Of a DNA stretch of 5,329 nucleotides, positions 1 to 5,030 are shown one piece after another. The position numbers were made by a program, and so were the translations under genes. Within the stretch, counting starts at the first letter, position 1. The number at the start of each line of letters is the position of its first letter. The notes beneath the pieces are model-generated. The model saw only the letters and a program-made list of their open reading frames with translations. It had not been told where the DNA came from and did not search any database. The stretch is from Desulfonatronovibrio sp. (GTDB taxonomy: Bacteria > Desulfobacterota > Desulfovibrionia > Desulfovibrionales > Desulfonatronovibrionaceae): contig PWPY01000174.1 in the NCBI GenBank assembly GCA_003558575.1, positions 1 to 5,329 on the forward strand, read 5' to 3'.

Positions 1-1358
1 GTGAAAGACATGAGATGGGCAGAGCCCAGGCTGTTCAAGCCGTTGCCTGTGGCCTTGAGCCAGATTCACGGATGAATCCTGTTCTTTTGAAGCCATGCTC
101 AGAAACAGGCTCGCAGGTGATTGTATTGGGCACACCTATGGGAAACATGGAGATAAACGATTATATCAGTTATAAGAAGGATCTTTTTACCAGGGTCAAG
201 GATGTTTATGATGATCTTTCTGCAGAATACCAGGTAATGGTTCTGGAAGGCGCTGGCAGTCCTGCGGAGATTAATCTCAAAGATCATGATATTGTAAATA
301 TGAAGATGGCCCGTCACGCCGATGCAAAGGTAATTCTTGTGGGGGATATAGACAGGGGGGGGGTTTTTGCCTCTTTTCTCGGTACATACCATATGCTTCT
401 GCCTTGGGAAAAAGATCTGTTTTCAGGCATGATTATTAATAAATTTCGCGGTCAGGAAGAACTGCTTCAAAGCGCCATTGATTACACTGTTAGACACACC
501 GGAAAAGGATTTTTCGGGGTTGTTCCATTTGTGCATAATTTAGGGATTCCTGAAGAAGACTCAGTCACCTTCAAGAACCACCACCATTCACCCAGGCAAA
601 GTTCAAGTCATGACTGCCTGCATATAGGTCTTATAGATCTGCCGCATATTTCCAATTTTACAGACTTTGATCCTTTGATCGCTGAGCCTGATGTGACCAT
701 GACGGTAGTTCGAGGTCCGGCAGATTTCTGCAAAGAATTTGACATGGTTATTATTCCAGGCAGCAAAAGTGTAATATCAGATCTCAAAGTCCTGAAGGAT
801 TCAGGACTTGACAGACATATTCTGGAATTTGTTCATTATCCCGGAAAAGAATTGATTGGAATATGCGGTGGATTTCAAATGCTTGGAACAGGCATCTCAG
901 ATCCGTATAACCTTGAATCAGAAATTAATTACATTAGGGGGCTTGGACTTCTGCCTTTGGAAACCGTGATTAAGGAGCACAAGGTTCTCAAACAAGTCAA
1001 CGTGCCCTGGAGTGATGGATCGGGCAAGGCGCTTACTGTTAAAGGCTATGAAATTCACCATGGACGAACAACCATAAATGGGCCGGTACAGCAACCAGCC
1101 AAAAATTCTGATGGAGAAATTTTGAGCGCAGCTCATGTATCCCTTCATCTCTGGGGTACGTACCTTCACGGTGTTTTTGATGATGATCAGTTTCGCAGGC
1201 ATTTGCTGAACAGGGTTCGAGTCAGGAAAGGGCTATCGCCATTAGAGGGCATCCAGAGTTCTTATGATATTGACCAGGCCTTAGACAAACTGGCCCTTGC
1301 TGTGAGGCAAAGCGTAGATATAAAGGGACTCTATTCTCTACTTGGAATTGGCTGCTGA
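1..1358 (+). CDS. cobQ: Cobyric acid synthase CobQ (5' partial)
   Basis: Cytosolic glutamine- and ATP-dependent amidotransferase of cobalamin synthesis; it adds four amides to adenosylcobyrinic acid a,c-diamide to give cobyric acid. The frame is open from the left edge (first whole codon at 3), and the residues E-R-H-E precede Met-15, which sits inside the conserved E-[IM]-G-R-A-Q motif. That Met is therefore not the start; roughly 40-60 N-terminal residues with the P-loop lie outside the window. Counting from Met-15: NPVLLKP at 21-27, EGAGSPAE at 78-85 and DIDRGG at 111-116 belong to the synthetase domain. The C-terminal class I glutaminase-like domain carries the nucleophile Cys284 in GICGGFQMLG, then GYEIHHG at 344-350 and His385 in GTYLHGVF. 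All diagnostic motifs are present. The gene converges on the rhodanese gene with a 28-bp tail overlap. A run of nine G lies in the DRGG codons. Confidence 0.96.
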   Translation, partial: ERHEMGRAQAVQAVACGLEPDSRMNPVLLKPCSETGSQVIVLGTPMGNMEINDYISYKKDLFTRVKDVYDDLSAEYQVMVLEGAGSPAEINLKDHDIVNMKMARHADAKVILVGDIDRGGVFASFLGTYHMLLPWEKDLFSGMIINKFRGQEELLQSAIDYTVRHTGKGFFGVVPFVHNLGIPEEDSVTFKNHHHSPRQSSSHDCLHIGLIDLPHISNFTDFDPLIAEPDVTMTVVRGPADFCKEFDMVIIPGSKSVISDLKVLKDSGLDRHILEFVHYPGKELIGICGGFQMLGTGISDPYNLESEINYIRGLGLLPLETVIKEHKVLKQVNVPWSDGSGKALTVKGYEIHHGRTTINGPVQQPAKNSDGEILSAAHVSLHLWGTYLHGVFDDDQFRRHLLNRVRVRKGLSPLEGIQSSYDIDQALDKLALAVRQSVDIKGLYSLLGIGC

Positions 1359-1735
1359 TGATTGTAGTTCATCATTCCGCCTTTTAGAACATAAATTTTT
1401 GAAAAATCCATTTTCCCAAGTACCTGATATGCTGTTTGACTGCGGTTTTGAGTGCGACATAGAAGTACTATTACAGTATCCGGATCAAGGTCAACCGAGG
1501 TAATTCCTTGTTCAAGCAGTCCTAACGGGATATTCAATGATCCAGGAATTTTTCCGAGGGGGCCATGTCTTTCGTGTGGTTCCCGAACATCAATGATTAA
1601 GACGTTTTCATGGTCCAGGATTATTTTTTCAAGACCGCTCTGATCAATGAAATACGTTTCTCCCTGGGCACAGCCATGGGAAAAAAAGAGAAACGGAACC
1701 AAAGCGCAAAGGATAATAATTTTGCAACTATTCAT
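1331..1735 (-). CDS. Exported single-domain rhodanese-like protein
   Basis: A 134-residue protein with one rhodanese domain, probably a sulfurtransferase acting outside the cytoplasm; its sulfur donor and acceptor cannot be read from sequence. Residues 1-20 form a signal peptide: short basic N-terminus, then a hydrophobic core (IIILCALVPFLFF). Cys22 follows S-H-G, a poor lipobox, so it may be a lipoprotein or may be cleaved nearby by signal peptidase I. The domain shows IDVREPHE (48-55), GKIPGSLNIPL (61-71) and the active-site loop CRTQNRS (93-99), with Cys93 the persulfide-forming residue, then LKGGM (117-121). The catalytic loop is intact. The ATG at 1735 is preceded by AGGGG four bases away. 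It lies 147 bp after rex on the same strand. A lone -10-like TACAAT (minus strand, 1785-1780) is visible without a convincing -35, so it may be read from rex or from its own promoter. Confidence 0.9.
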   Translation of the reverse strand: MNSCKIIILCALVPFLFFSHGCAQGETYFIDQSGLEKIILDHENVLIIDVREPHERHGPLGKIPGSLNIPLGLLEQGITSVDLDPDTVIVLLCRTQNRSQTAYQVLGKMDFSKIYVLKGGMMNYNHQQPIPSRE

Positions 1736-1882
1736 CTTACCCCTGCCAAGCCATAAGTGTTAGGGTTTAAGGTAGATATATTGTAAATAGATTCAGGATT
1801 TTCATACCTCTATCATTGACATAAGCATGATTTTTCATGGGCAAGAGAAATTTGTGTGGAGCTGCTTAAATTGATGGATAAA

Positions 1883-2536
1883 TCAGATGAGGCCTTTGGC
1901 CTGGTTCTGAGTAATGTTAAAGGCAACTGAAAACAGGTTATGAATAAAGTCAACATACTCTACTGATACATTGGATGGTGCATTGATGCGGGCGGGGGCA
2001 AAATTAACAATCCCTTTGATGCCAGCTTCCAGAAGGTAATTGGCTGCCCTTTGGGCCCTTTCAGGCGGGGTAGTTATAATGCCTATTTCAACGTAAAGTT
2101 CATTTGTTTTTGCAGGGAGCTTGCTTGAGCAGATTACTTCAAGGCCGGCAATTTCTTCACCAATTTTAAACGGATCACAATCAAAGGCACCAACAATTAT
2201 AAAGCCCCTTTTTCTGAGCACTCCATGTCTCAGCAGGGCTCTACCCAGGTTACCGACTCCAACCAGGACTACGTTCCAGGTCTTGTCAAGTCCAAGACTC
2301 TGCTTTATAGCTTCTTTCAGCTCAAAAACATAATAACCTACGCCTCTTACCCCGAACTCTCCAAAATAGGCCAAGTCTTTACGGATTTGTGAGGGGTTAA
2401 CACCGCAGGCATTTGCAAGCTTTTCTGAGGATACCACTTTAACACCTTGCTGCTCCATACCCTCCAATTCCTGGACGTATATTGCAAGTCTGGAAATGGT
2501 AGCCCGGGGAATGCGGTCATGCTTTAGGTGTGGCAT
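1883..2536 (-). CDS. rex: Redox-sensing transcriptional repressor Rex
   Basis: Cytosolic dimeric repressor that binds DNA when NADH is low and is released by NADH. At 217 residues it has the usual family length. The N-terminal winged helix covers about residues 8-80 and includes IPRATISRL (9-17), VNPSQIRKDLAYFGEFG (46-62) and GVRGVGY (62-68). The Rossmann NAD(H)-binding domain begins near 86, with the glycine motif GVGNLG (93-98) and FDCDP (118-122). PPER (157-160), VNFAP (177-181) and the final helix LFSVAFNI (201-208), used for domain swapping in the family, are present. The ATG at 2536 is the only sensible start, but no Shine-Dalgarno sequence precedes it. Instead a Rex-operator-like sequence overlaps the start codon, suggesting autoregulation. 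It is downstream of atpE across a terminator, so it is probably fed by read-through or a weak local promoter. Confidence 0.97.
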   Translation of the reverse strand: MPHLKHDRIPRATISRLAIYVQELEGMEQQGVKVVSSEKLANACGVNPSQIRKDLAYFGEFGVRGVGYYVFELKEAIKQSLGLDKTWNVVLVGVGNLGRALLRHGVLRKRGFIIVGAFDCDPFKIGEEIAGLEVICSSKLPAKTNELYVEIGIITTPPERAQRAANYLLEAGIKGIVNFAPARINAPSNVSVEYVDFIHNLFSVAFNITQNQAKGLI

Positions 2537-2553
2537 AGTGAAATTTTTAACAA
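2536..2553 (-). promoter_or_regulatory. Candidate Rex operator over the rex start
   Basis: The minus strand reads TTGTTAAAAATTTCACTA. It fits the Rex consensus TTGT(G/T)AA-N4-TT(C/A)ACAA at 7 of 7 left-arm and 6 of 7 right-arm positions with the correct 4-bp spacer. Its last base is the A of the rex ATG. Binding here would block transcription entering rex. The motif match is seen; binding by Rex is inferred. Confidence 0.6.
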
Positions 2554-2559
2554 TATCTT

Positions 2560-2591
2560 TTAAGAAAAAGGGGAGGGTATCACCCTCCCCT
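2560..2591 (-). terminator. Intrinsic terminator after atpE
   Basis: On the minus strand a perfect 10-bp stem, AGGGGAGGGT paired with ACCCTCCCCT (2591-2582 and 2578-2569), closes a 3-base loop and runs into five T (2569-2565) and then CTTA. It begins 11 bases after the atpE stop codon and ends about 25 bases before the rex ATG. It should end most F0 transcripts here and leave rex weakly expressed by read-through. Confidence 0.9.
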
Positions 2592-2602
2592 AATATTGAG
2601 TC

Positions 2603-2923
2603 TTAGATAAAGGGGTTAGCAAACAGAAGGATCAGGTTGATAACCAGAGCATAAATGGCCAGAGATTCGATCATGGCCAGACCGATGAGCATGGTTACTG
2701 TGATCTTACCACTTGCTTCAGGATTGCGTGCAGTACCTTCACAAGCACCTTTCAGACCAAGGCCCTGTCCAATGCCGGTTCCAAAAGCAGCAACACCCAT
2801 ACCAATAGCAGTAGCCAAGGCGATATTGGAAACTACCTCAGGAGCTACCTCAGCAGCAAAAGCAACGCTCGCCAATCCAACAAGAAACATTGTGTTCAGA
2901 ATAACAAATAAAGTCTTACGCAT
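2603..2923 (-). CDS. atpE: ATP synthase F0 subunit c
   Basis: Monomer of the rotor ring that carries ions through the membrane. At 106 residues it is longer than the usual 75-85 because of a signal-peptide-like extension (1-23, ending AFA before AEVAPEV), which would leave a mature chain of about 83 residues. TM1 spans about 33-56 and TM2 about 76-102, with the polar loop ARNPEA (65-70) between them that contacts the F1 stalk. Glu86 in AMIESLAIY is the ion-binding carboxylate. Gln53 and Ser87 occupy positions used as Na+ ligands in sodium-type rings (Gln32 and Ser66 in Ilyobacter), and Tyr91 matches Tyr70, but the Thr67 position is Leu88. The start has a strong AGGAGG seven bases upstream (2931-2936), fitting the high copy number needed for a ring. 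It follows atpB by 55 bp and precedes a terminator. Confidence 0.97.
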   Translation of the reverse strand: MRKTLFVILNTMFLVGLASVAFAAEVAPEVVSNIALATAIGMGVAAFGTGIGQGLGLKGACEGTARNPEASGKITVTMLIGLAMIESLAIYALVINLILLFANPFI

Positions 2924-2930
2924 TACAAAT

Positions 2931-2936
2931 CCTCCT
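2931..2936 (-). promoter_or_regulatory. Strong Shine-Dalgarno of atpE
   Basis: AGGAGG on the minus strand, followed by A and then TTTGTA before the ATG at 2923 (seven bases in all). It is the strongest ribosome binding site in the cluster and fixes the start so that the N-terminal signal-like extension is included. A 12-bp imperfect palindrome, GGTCAAATGACC (2954-2965), lies just upstream in the atpB-atpE gap. Confidence 0.85.
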
Positions 2937-2978
2937 AAAAGTGTTATTTATACGGTCAAATGACCATTTCCCCCGGAA

Positions 2979-3659
2979 TTAATGAGCCTCTTCAAAAGCG
3001 CCCTTAAGGTACATCATGGACAGCATGAAGAAGACAAAAGCCTGCATTGTTTTCATAAGCAGGAATAGAAGAAAGATTGGTAAAGAACCAAGCAGCGGAG
3101 CTAAAAGGAACATAAGGGCAATTACAATTTCTTCACCGCGGATGTTTCCAAAAAGCCTGAGAGTCAAAGAGAGCGGCCTGGCGAGATGACTGACAATCTC
3201 AATGGGAAACATGATGGGAGCCAACCACCAGTAGGGTCCCATGAAGTGTTTAATGTATTTCAATCCATGCAGCTTGAAACCCCAGTAGTTGTAATAGATG
3301 AACACAAATAGAGCCATACAGGCGGTAGTGTTAATGTTGGCTGTAGGAGCATCTATACTTGGGATCAGTCCGGCTACGTTAAGAACCCATATGTATATGA
3401 GCAGAGTGAATAGAACGGGGAACACCTTTCTCCCAGGTTCACCCATGTTGGCAACTACAAAGTCCTCCACGGACTTGATAAGAAATTCAAAAAAGTTTTG
3501 AACTCCTTTAGGCACCAGGGTCATCTTTCGAGTAGCCATCCACCCCAGCAGTACCAGCAGGATAATGAAAAACCAGGAGTAGAGAACATGATGGGGAATA
3601 TACAGCCCCATATAGTTGAATAGCTCCTTTAAAAACATCCATTGGTATAGATCTTCCAT
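2979..3659 (-). CDS. atpB: ATP synthase F0 subunit a
   Basis: Stator subunit that forms the two ion half-channels beside the c-ring. The 226 residues are the usual length for the bacterial family. Hydrophobic segments lie at about 24-42, 79-100, 112-127, 145-160, 175-195 and 196-217. Diagnostic motifs are GLIPSIDAPTANINTT (97-112) and ARPLSLTLRLFGNIRGEE (160-177), with Arg168 the essential arginine (Arg210 of E. coli), and QAFVFFMLSMMYL (206-218), with Gln206 matching Gln252 of E. coli. The ATG at 3659 follows the atpI stop after three bases. Its Shine-Dalgarno AAGGAGG (3674-3668), eight bases upstream, lies inside the last codons of atpI, which implies translational coupling. Confidence 0.98.
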   Translation of the reverse strand: MEDLYQWMFLKELFNYMGLYIPHHVLYSWFFIILLVLLGWMATRKMTLVPKGVQNFFEFLIKSVEDFVVANMGEPGRKVFPVLFTLLIYIWVLNVAGLIPSIDAPTANINTTACMALFVFIYYNYWGFKLHGLKYIKHFMGPYWWLAPIMFPIEIVSHLARPLSLTLRLFGNIRGEEIVIALMFLLAPLLGSLPIFLLFLLMKTMQAFVFFMLSMMYLKGAFEEAH

Positions 3660-3662
3660 TAA

Positions 3663-4082
3663 CTAAGCCTCCTTGACTTTTTGACCAACCAGAGTGGCGC
3701 CAAATATTAAAACATTCAATAGGACAACACTTAAGCCGATAAGCAAAGAATAAATATTTGCCTTCCAGTAAACTATAGAAAAAAACAGAACTAAAGCTGT
3801 GAGGCCCAGTCTGATGTAAAAACTGAACAAAAGCGGGGTGACAGCCCCTTTTTTAATGTGGACCAGTTCCTGAATCAGCTTGGCCAGAAAGTAAAAGTTA
3901 AATGTGCCTAGCACAGCACCGGTGACAAAACCAATTAAAACAGATCCTGAAAAAAAAATCCAGAAAATTAGCATACCAAGGATGCTGAGATAAATTTGGT
4001 TGCGAACCAGAACTCTGACTTTGGGGATTATGAGTCCCCTGTTGTTGAGGAAAACCTCAACCTTTCTGTTCGTCCTTCCCAA
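3663..4082 (-). CDS. atpI: ATP synthase accessory protein AtpI
   Basis: Small polytopic membrane protein of the ATP synthase I family, implicated in c-ring assembly and, with AtpZ, in divalent cation transport in some bacteria. From the chosen start it has 139 residues, with an amphipathic N-terminus (NRKVEVFLNNRGL) and four membrane segments at about 29-45, 47-70, 81-103 and 109-131. GAVLGTFNFYFLAKL (55-69) is the best family-like stretch. The start is uncertain. TTG at 4082 has AGGGG four bases upstream and puts the N-terminus near the first amphipathic helix. GTG at 4097 and ATG at 4115 (150 residues) and 4181 (172 residues) are also in frame but have poorer ribosome sites and lie deeper inside atpZ. 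With the TTG start the overlap with atpZ is 26 bp, typical of coupling. The stop TAG lies three bases before atpB. Confidence 0.85.
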   Translation of the reverse strand: MGRTNRKVEVFLNNRGLIIPKVRVLVRNQIYLSILGMLIFWIFFSGSVLIGFVTGAVLGTFNFYFLAKLIQELVHIKKGAVTPLLFSFYIRLGLTALVLFFSIVYWKANIYSLLIGLSVVLLNVLIFGATLVGQKVKEA

Positions 4083-4332
4083 GTAGCCCCTGATCACGCT
4101 TTCTTTCTTCCTCATGAATTTTCTTGGCTTCCAGATACATGTTTTTAAAGCCGGCCGCAATACCAAAAAACAGAAATCCAATCAGAAACCAGGGCTCAGT
4201 TCCCAGCCACTTATCCAGAAAGTAACCAATGGCAAAACCCACAAAGGTACATGATACCAAGTGAATCCCCAGGAGACTGGCCTTGCCCAGGTCTCCCAGA
4301 AGAGCCTGTTTGTTTTTTGATCTGAAAAACAT
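4057..4332 (-). CDS. atpZ: AtpZ/AtpI-family F0 accessory protein
   Basis: First gene of the F0 cluster, encoding 91 residues. Two membrane helices at about 19-38 and 48-64 flank the family signature GYFLDKWLGTEPW (36-48), followed by GxxxG-type packing and AGFKN (60-64). The tail from 66 on is highly charged (EAKKIHEEERKRDQ). AtpZ proteins accompany AtpI at the head of F0 operons; in alkaliphilic Bacillus the pair has been linked to Mg2+/Ca2+ transport, elsewhere to ring assembly. The ATG at 4332 is the only good start, but AAGG is about 12 bases away, a weak ribosome site. The leader carries Rex-operator-like sequences and a sigma-70-like promoter, so this gene probably heads the atpZIBE transcript. 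Confidence 0.9.
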   Translation of the reverse strand: MFFRSKNKQALLGDLGKASLLGIHLVSCTFVGFAIGYFLDKWLGTEPWFLIGFLFFGIAAGFKNMYLEAKKIHEEERKRDQGLLGKDEQKG

Positions 4333-4335
4333 GAT

Positions 4336-4353
4336 ATTTTAAAGCCTTAACAA
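4336..4353 (-). promoter_or_regulatory. Candidate Rex operator, atpZ-proximal
   Basis: The minus strand reads TTGTTAAGGCTTTAAAAT. The left arm matches the TTGTTAA form of the Rex consensus at 7 of 7 positions and the right arm at 5 of 7, with the correct 4-bp spacer. It lies three bases before the atpZ start codon and contains its only SD-like bases (AAGG). The AT-rich context makes a chance match possible. Confidence 0.4.
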
Positions 4354-4361
4354 ACCCTTGT

Positions 4362-4379
4362 ATGTTCATTCGTTCACAA
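4362..4379 (-). promoter_or_regulatory. Candidate Rex operator at the atp start site
   Basis: The minus strand reads TTGTGAACGAATGAACAT. The left arm is a perfect TTGTGAA; the right arm keeps 4 of 7 bases of TTCACAA. A CTTGT...ACAAG pair (4357-4380) also surrounds it. It begins at the inferred transcription start, a usual position for a repressor site. Confidence 0.4.
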
Positions 4380-4387
4380 GCTAAAAT

Positions 4388-4416
4388 TTTTAACACAGCA
4401 GAGGGCTTCAAGTCAA
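4388..4416 (-). promoter_or_regulatory. Putative sigma-70 promoter of atpZIBE
   Basis: On the minus strand TTGACT (4416-4411) is followed after 17 bases by TTAAAA (4393-4388); TAAAAA one base further on, with an 18-base spacer, fits the -10 slightly better. Transcription would start near 4381, giving a leader of about 50 bases before atpZ. The -35 box is good and the -10 box weak, consistent with a regulated promoter. Confidence 0.5.
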
Positions 4417-4766
4417 TGGCTCAAAGTACTTTTAATTTGAAAAAGTTCAAAGCTCCAATGTTCTGGCCGTTAGTGGTTCCGCTGCTTAAATCAAAATGCG
4501 CTAAAATGGAGTGATAGTGCCTTGTTCGGGAATTCCTTTTTCATAAAGCCATAAATTGTCTCGGCAAGAGTCAGGATATTGCTCCTGACAGTGAACCGGC
4601 CAGCGCTGGGACAGAATTGAAAATGAGTTATTATTGTCAAGTTAGAATCAATAGGGTGACTTGTAAAATGTTAAGCTCAGTTGCTGTCAAAGTTTTTGGT
4701 AAAGTAATTCCCGATACCCGATGCGGACACAAGCCAATTTATAAATTTGTCAGTAAAATAACAATA

Positions 4767-4795
4767 TTGATTTTTAACCTGAAGCAGGGCATAAT
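4767..4795 (+). promoter_or_regulatory. Putative sigma-70 promoter toward the protease gene
   Basis: TTGATT (4767-4772) and CATAAT (4790-4795) are separated by exactly 17 bases; the -35 matches 4 of 6 and the -10 5 of 6 consensus positions. Transcription would start near 4802, about 290 bases before the protease ATG, with the inverted-repeat element occupying over half of that leader. Confidence 0.5.
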
Positions 4796-4804
4796 AAAAA
4801 GTTT

Positions 4805-4825
4805 ATTGTAACTATTTGTCACAAT
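4805..4825. promoter_or_regulatory. Operator-like imperfect palindrome
   Basis: A 21-bp sequence beginning ATTGT and ending ACAAT, centred on base 4815; 8 of 10 arm positions are complementary. It begins about three bases after the inferred start site at 4802, a position suited to a repressor. The arms TTGT and CACAA recall Rex or CRP/FNR-family sites, but the spacing is one base off from each (19 bp between outer edges, against 18). Confidence 0.4.
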
Positions 4826-4840
4826 TTTTTATGTTTAATG

Positions 4841-4855
4841 CAGCACAACGTGCTG
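4841..4855. other. Small perfect hairpin
   Basis: CAGCAC and GTGCTG form a perfect 6-bp stem around a 3-base loop (AAC), about 40 bases into the inferred protease-gene leader. It is not followed by T and so is not a terminator. It could be an operator half or an RNA stem; its role is unknown. Confidence 0.4.
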
Positions 4856-4874
4856 AATAACTGCAATTTATTTA

Positions 4875-5030
4875 GTTTTCATCCGGAAACGGATCTTTTT
4901 CCTTTTGGCGGCGTCAATCTGCGCAATTATTCGTCAACGTATTAAGATACGCCTCCTCATAATTGATTGATTTCCTTGCCAAAAGAAAGAATTCCTCGTT
5001 TCCGGAAAGAAAGACTTTCCAGATGGAAAC
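4875..5030. mobile_element. MITE-like element with terminal inverted repeats
   Basis: The left end GTTTTCATCCGGAAA (4875-4889) and the reverse complement of the right end GTTTCCATCTGGAAA (5030-5016) match at 13 of 15 positions. Just outside both ends is the direct repeat TATTTA (4869-4874 and 5031-5036), as expected for a target-site duplication. Inside are further inverted pairs: CTTTTGGC/GCCAAAAG (4902-4909, 4978-4985), TCAATC/GATTGA (4914-4919, 4965-4970), CAATTAT/ATAATTG (4924-4930, 4959-4965) and CGTAT/ATACG (4938-4942, 4947-4951). They are nested in the same order on both sides (the second and third share one base), so the whole element can fold into one long imperfect hairpin. It has no transposase or meaningful ORF. 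If mobile, it would need a transposase supplied elsewhere. A structured RNA or protein-binding palindrome is the alternative. Confidence 0.65.
4881..4900 (+). terminator. Short terminator-like hairpin in the left arm
   Basis: ATCCG and CGGAT form a 5-bp stem closed by a GAAA tetraloop, followed by C and five T and then CCTTTT. The stem is short but the tetraloop is stabilising. It could end or pause transcripts from the promoter at 4767-4795, making an RNA of about 100 bases, unless the alternative long pairing of the element forms. Confidence 0.35.

Noticed and set aside
918..1202. 94-codon minus-strand frame inside cobQ
   Set aside because: It lies opposite an intact, conserved coding frame and has no ribosome site or domain; a shadow frame. 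The same holds for the other frames antisense to cobQ, rhodanese, rex, atpB and atpE.
1816..1821. TTGACA on the plus strand between rhodanese and rex as a promoter -35
   Set aside because: No -10 box at 16-18 bases, and no plus-strand gene downstream.
1826..1839. CATGATTTTTCATG palindrome after rex as a terminator
   Set aside because: The stem is only 5 bp of mostly A-T pairs with no T-run after it on the minus strand. It is at most a weak operator-like site.
1891..1901. GGCC-TTT-GGCC hairpin at the rex 3' end
   Set aside because: It is four pairs inside the coding sequence with no following T-run; likely codon chance.
4529..4541. GGAATTCC followed by T-run as a plus-strand terminator
   Set aside because: A self-complementary 8-mer with no loop cannot form a stable hairpin, and no plus-strand transcript is expected upstream.
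4491..4670. 59-codon open minus-strand frame in the intergenic region, with a protein-like run ending in LHFSAF
   Set aside because: There is no start codon except a Met 18 codons from the end, no ribosome site and no recognisable family. It could be a gene remnant, but nothing here supports it.
4617..4811. 64-codon plus-strand frame starting with TTG
   Set aside because: It has no ribosome site, no recognisable domain and AT-driven composition, and it runs into the promoter region at 4767-4795.
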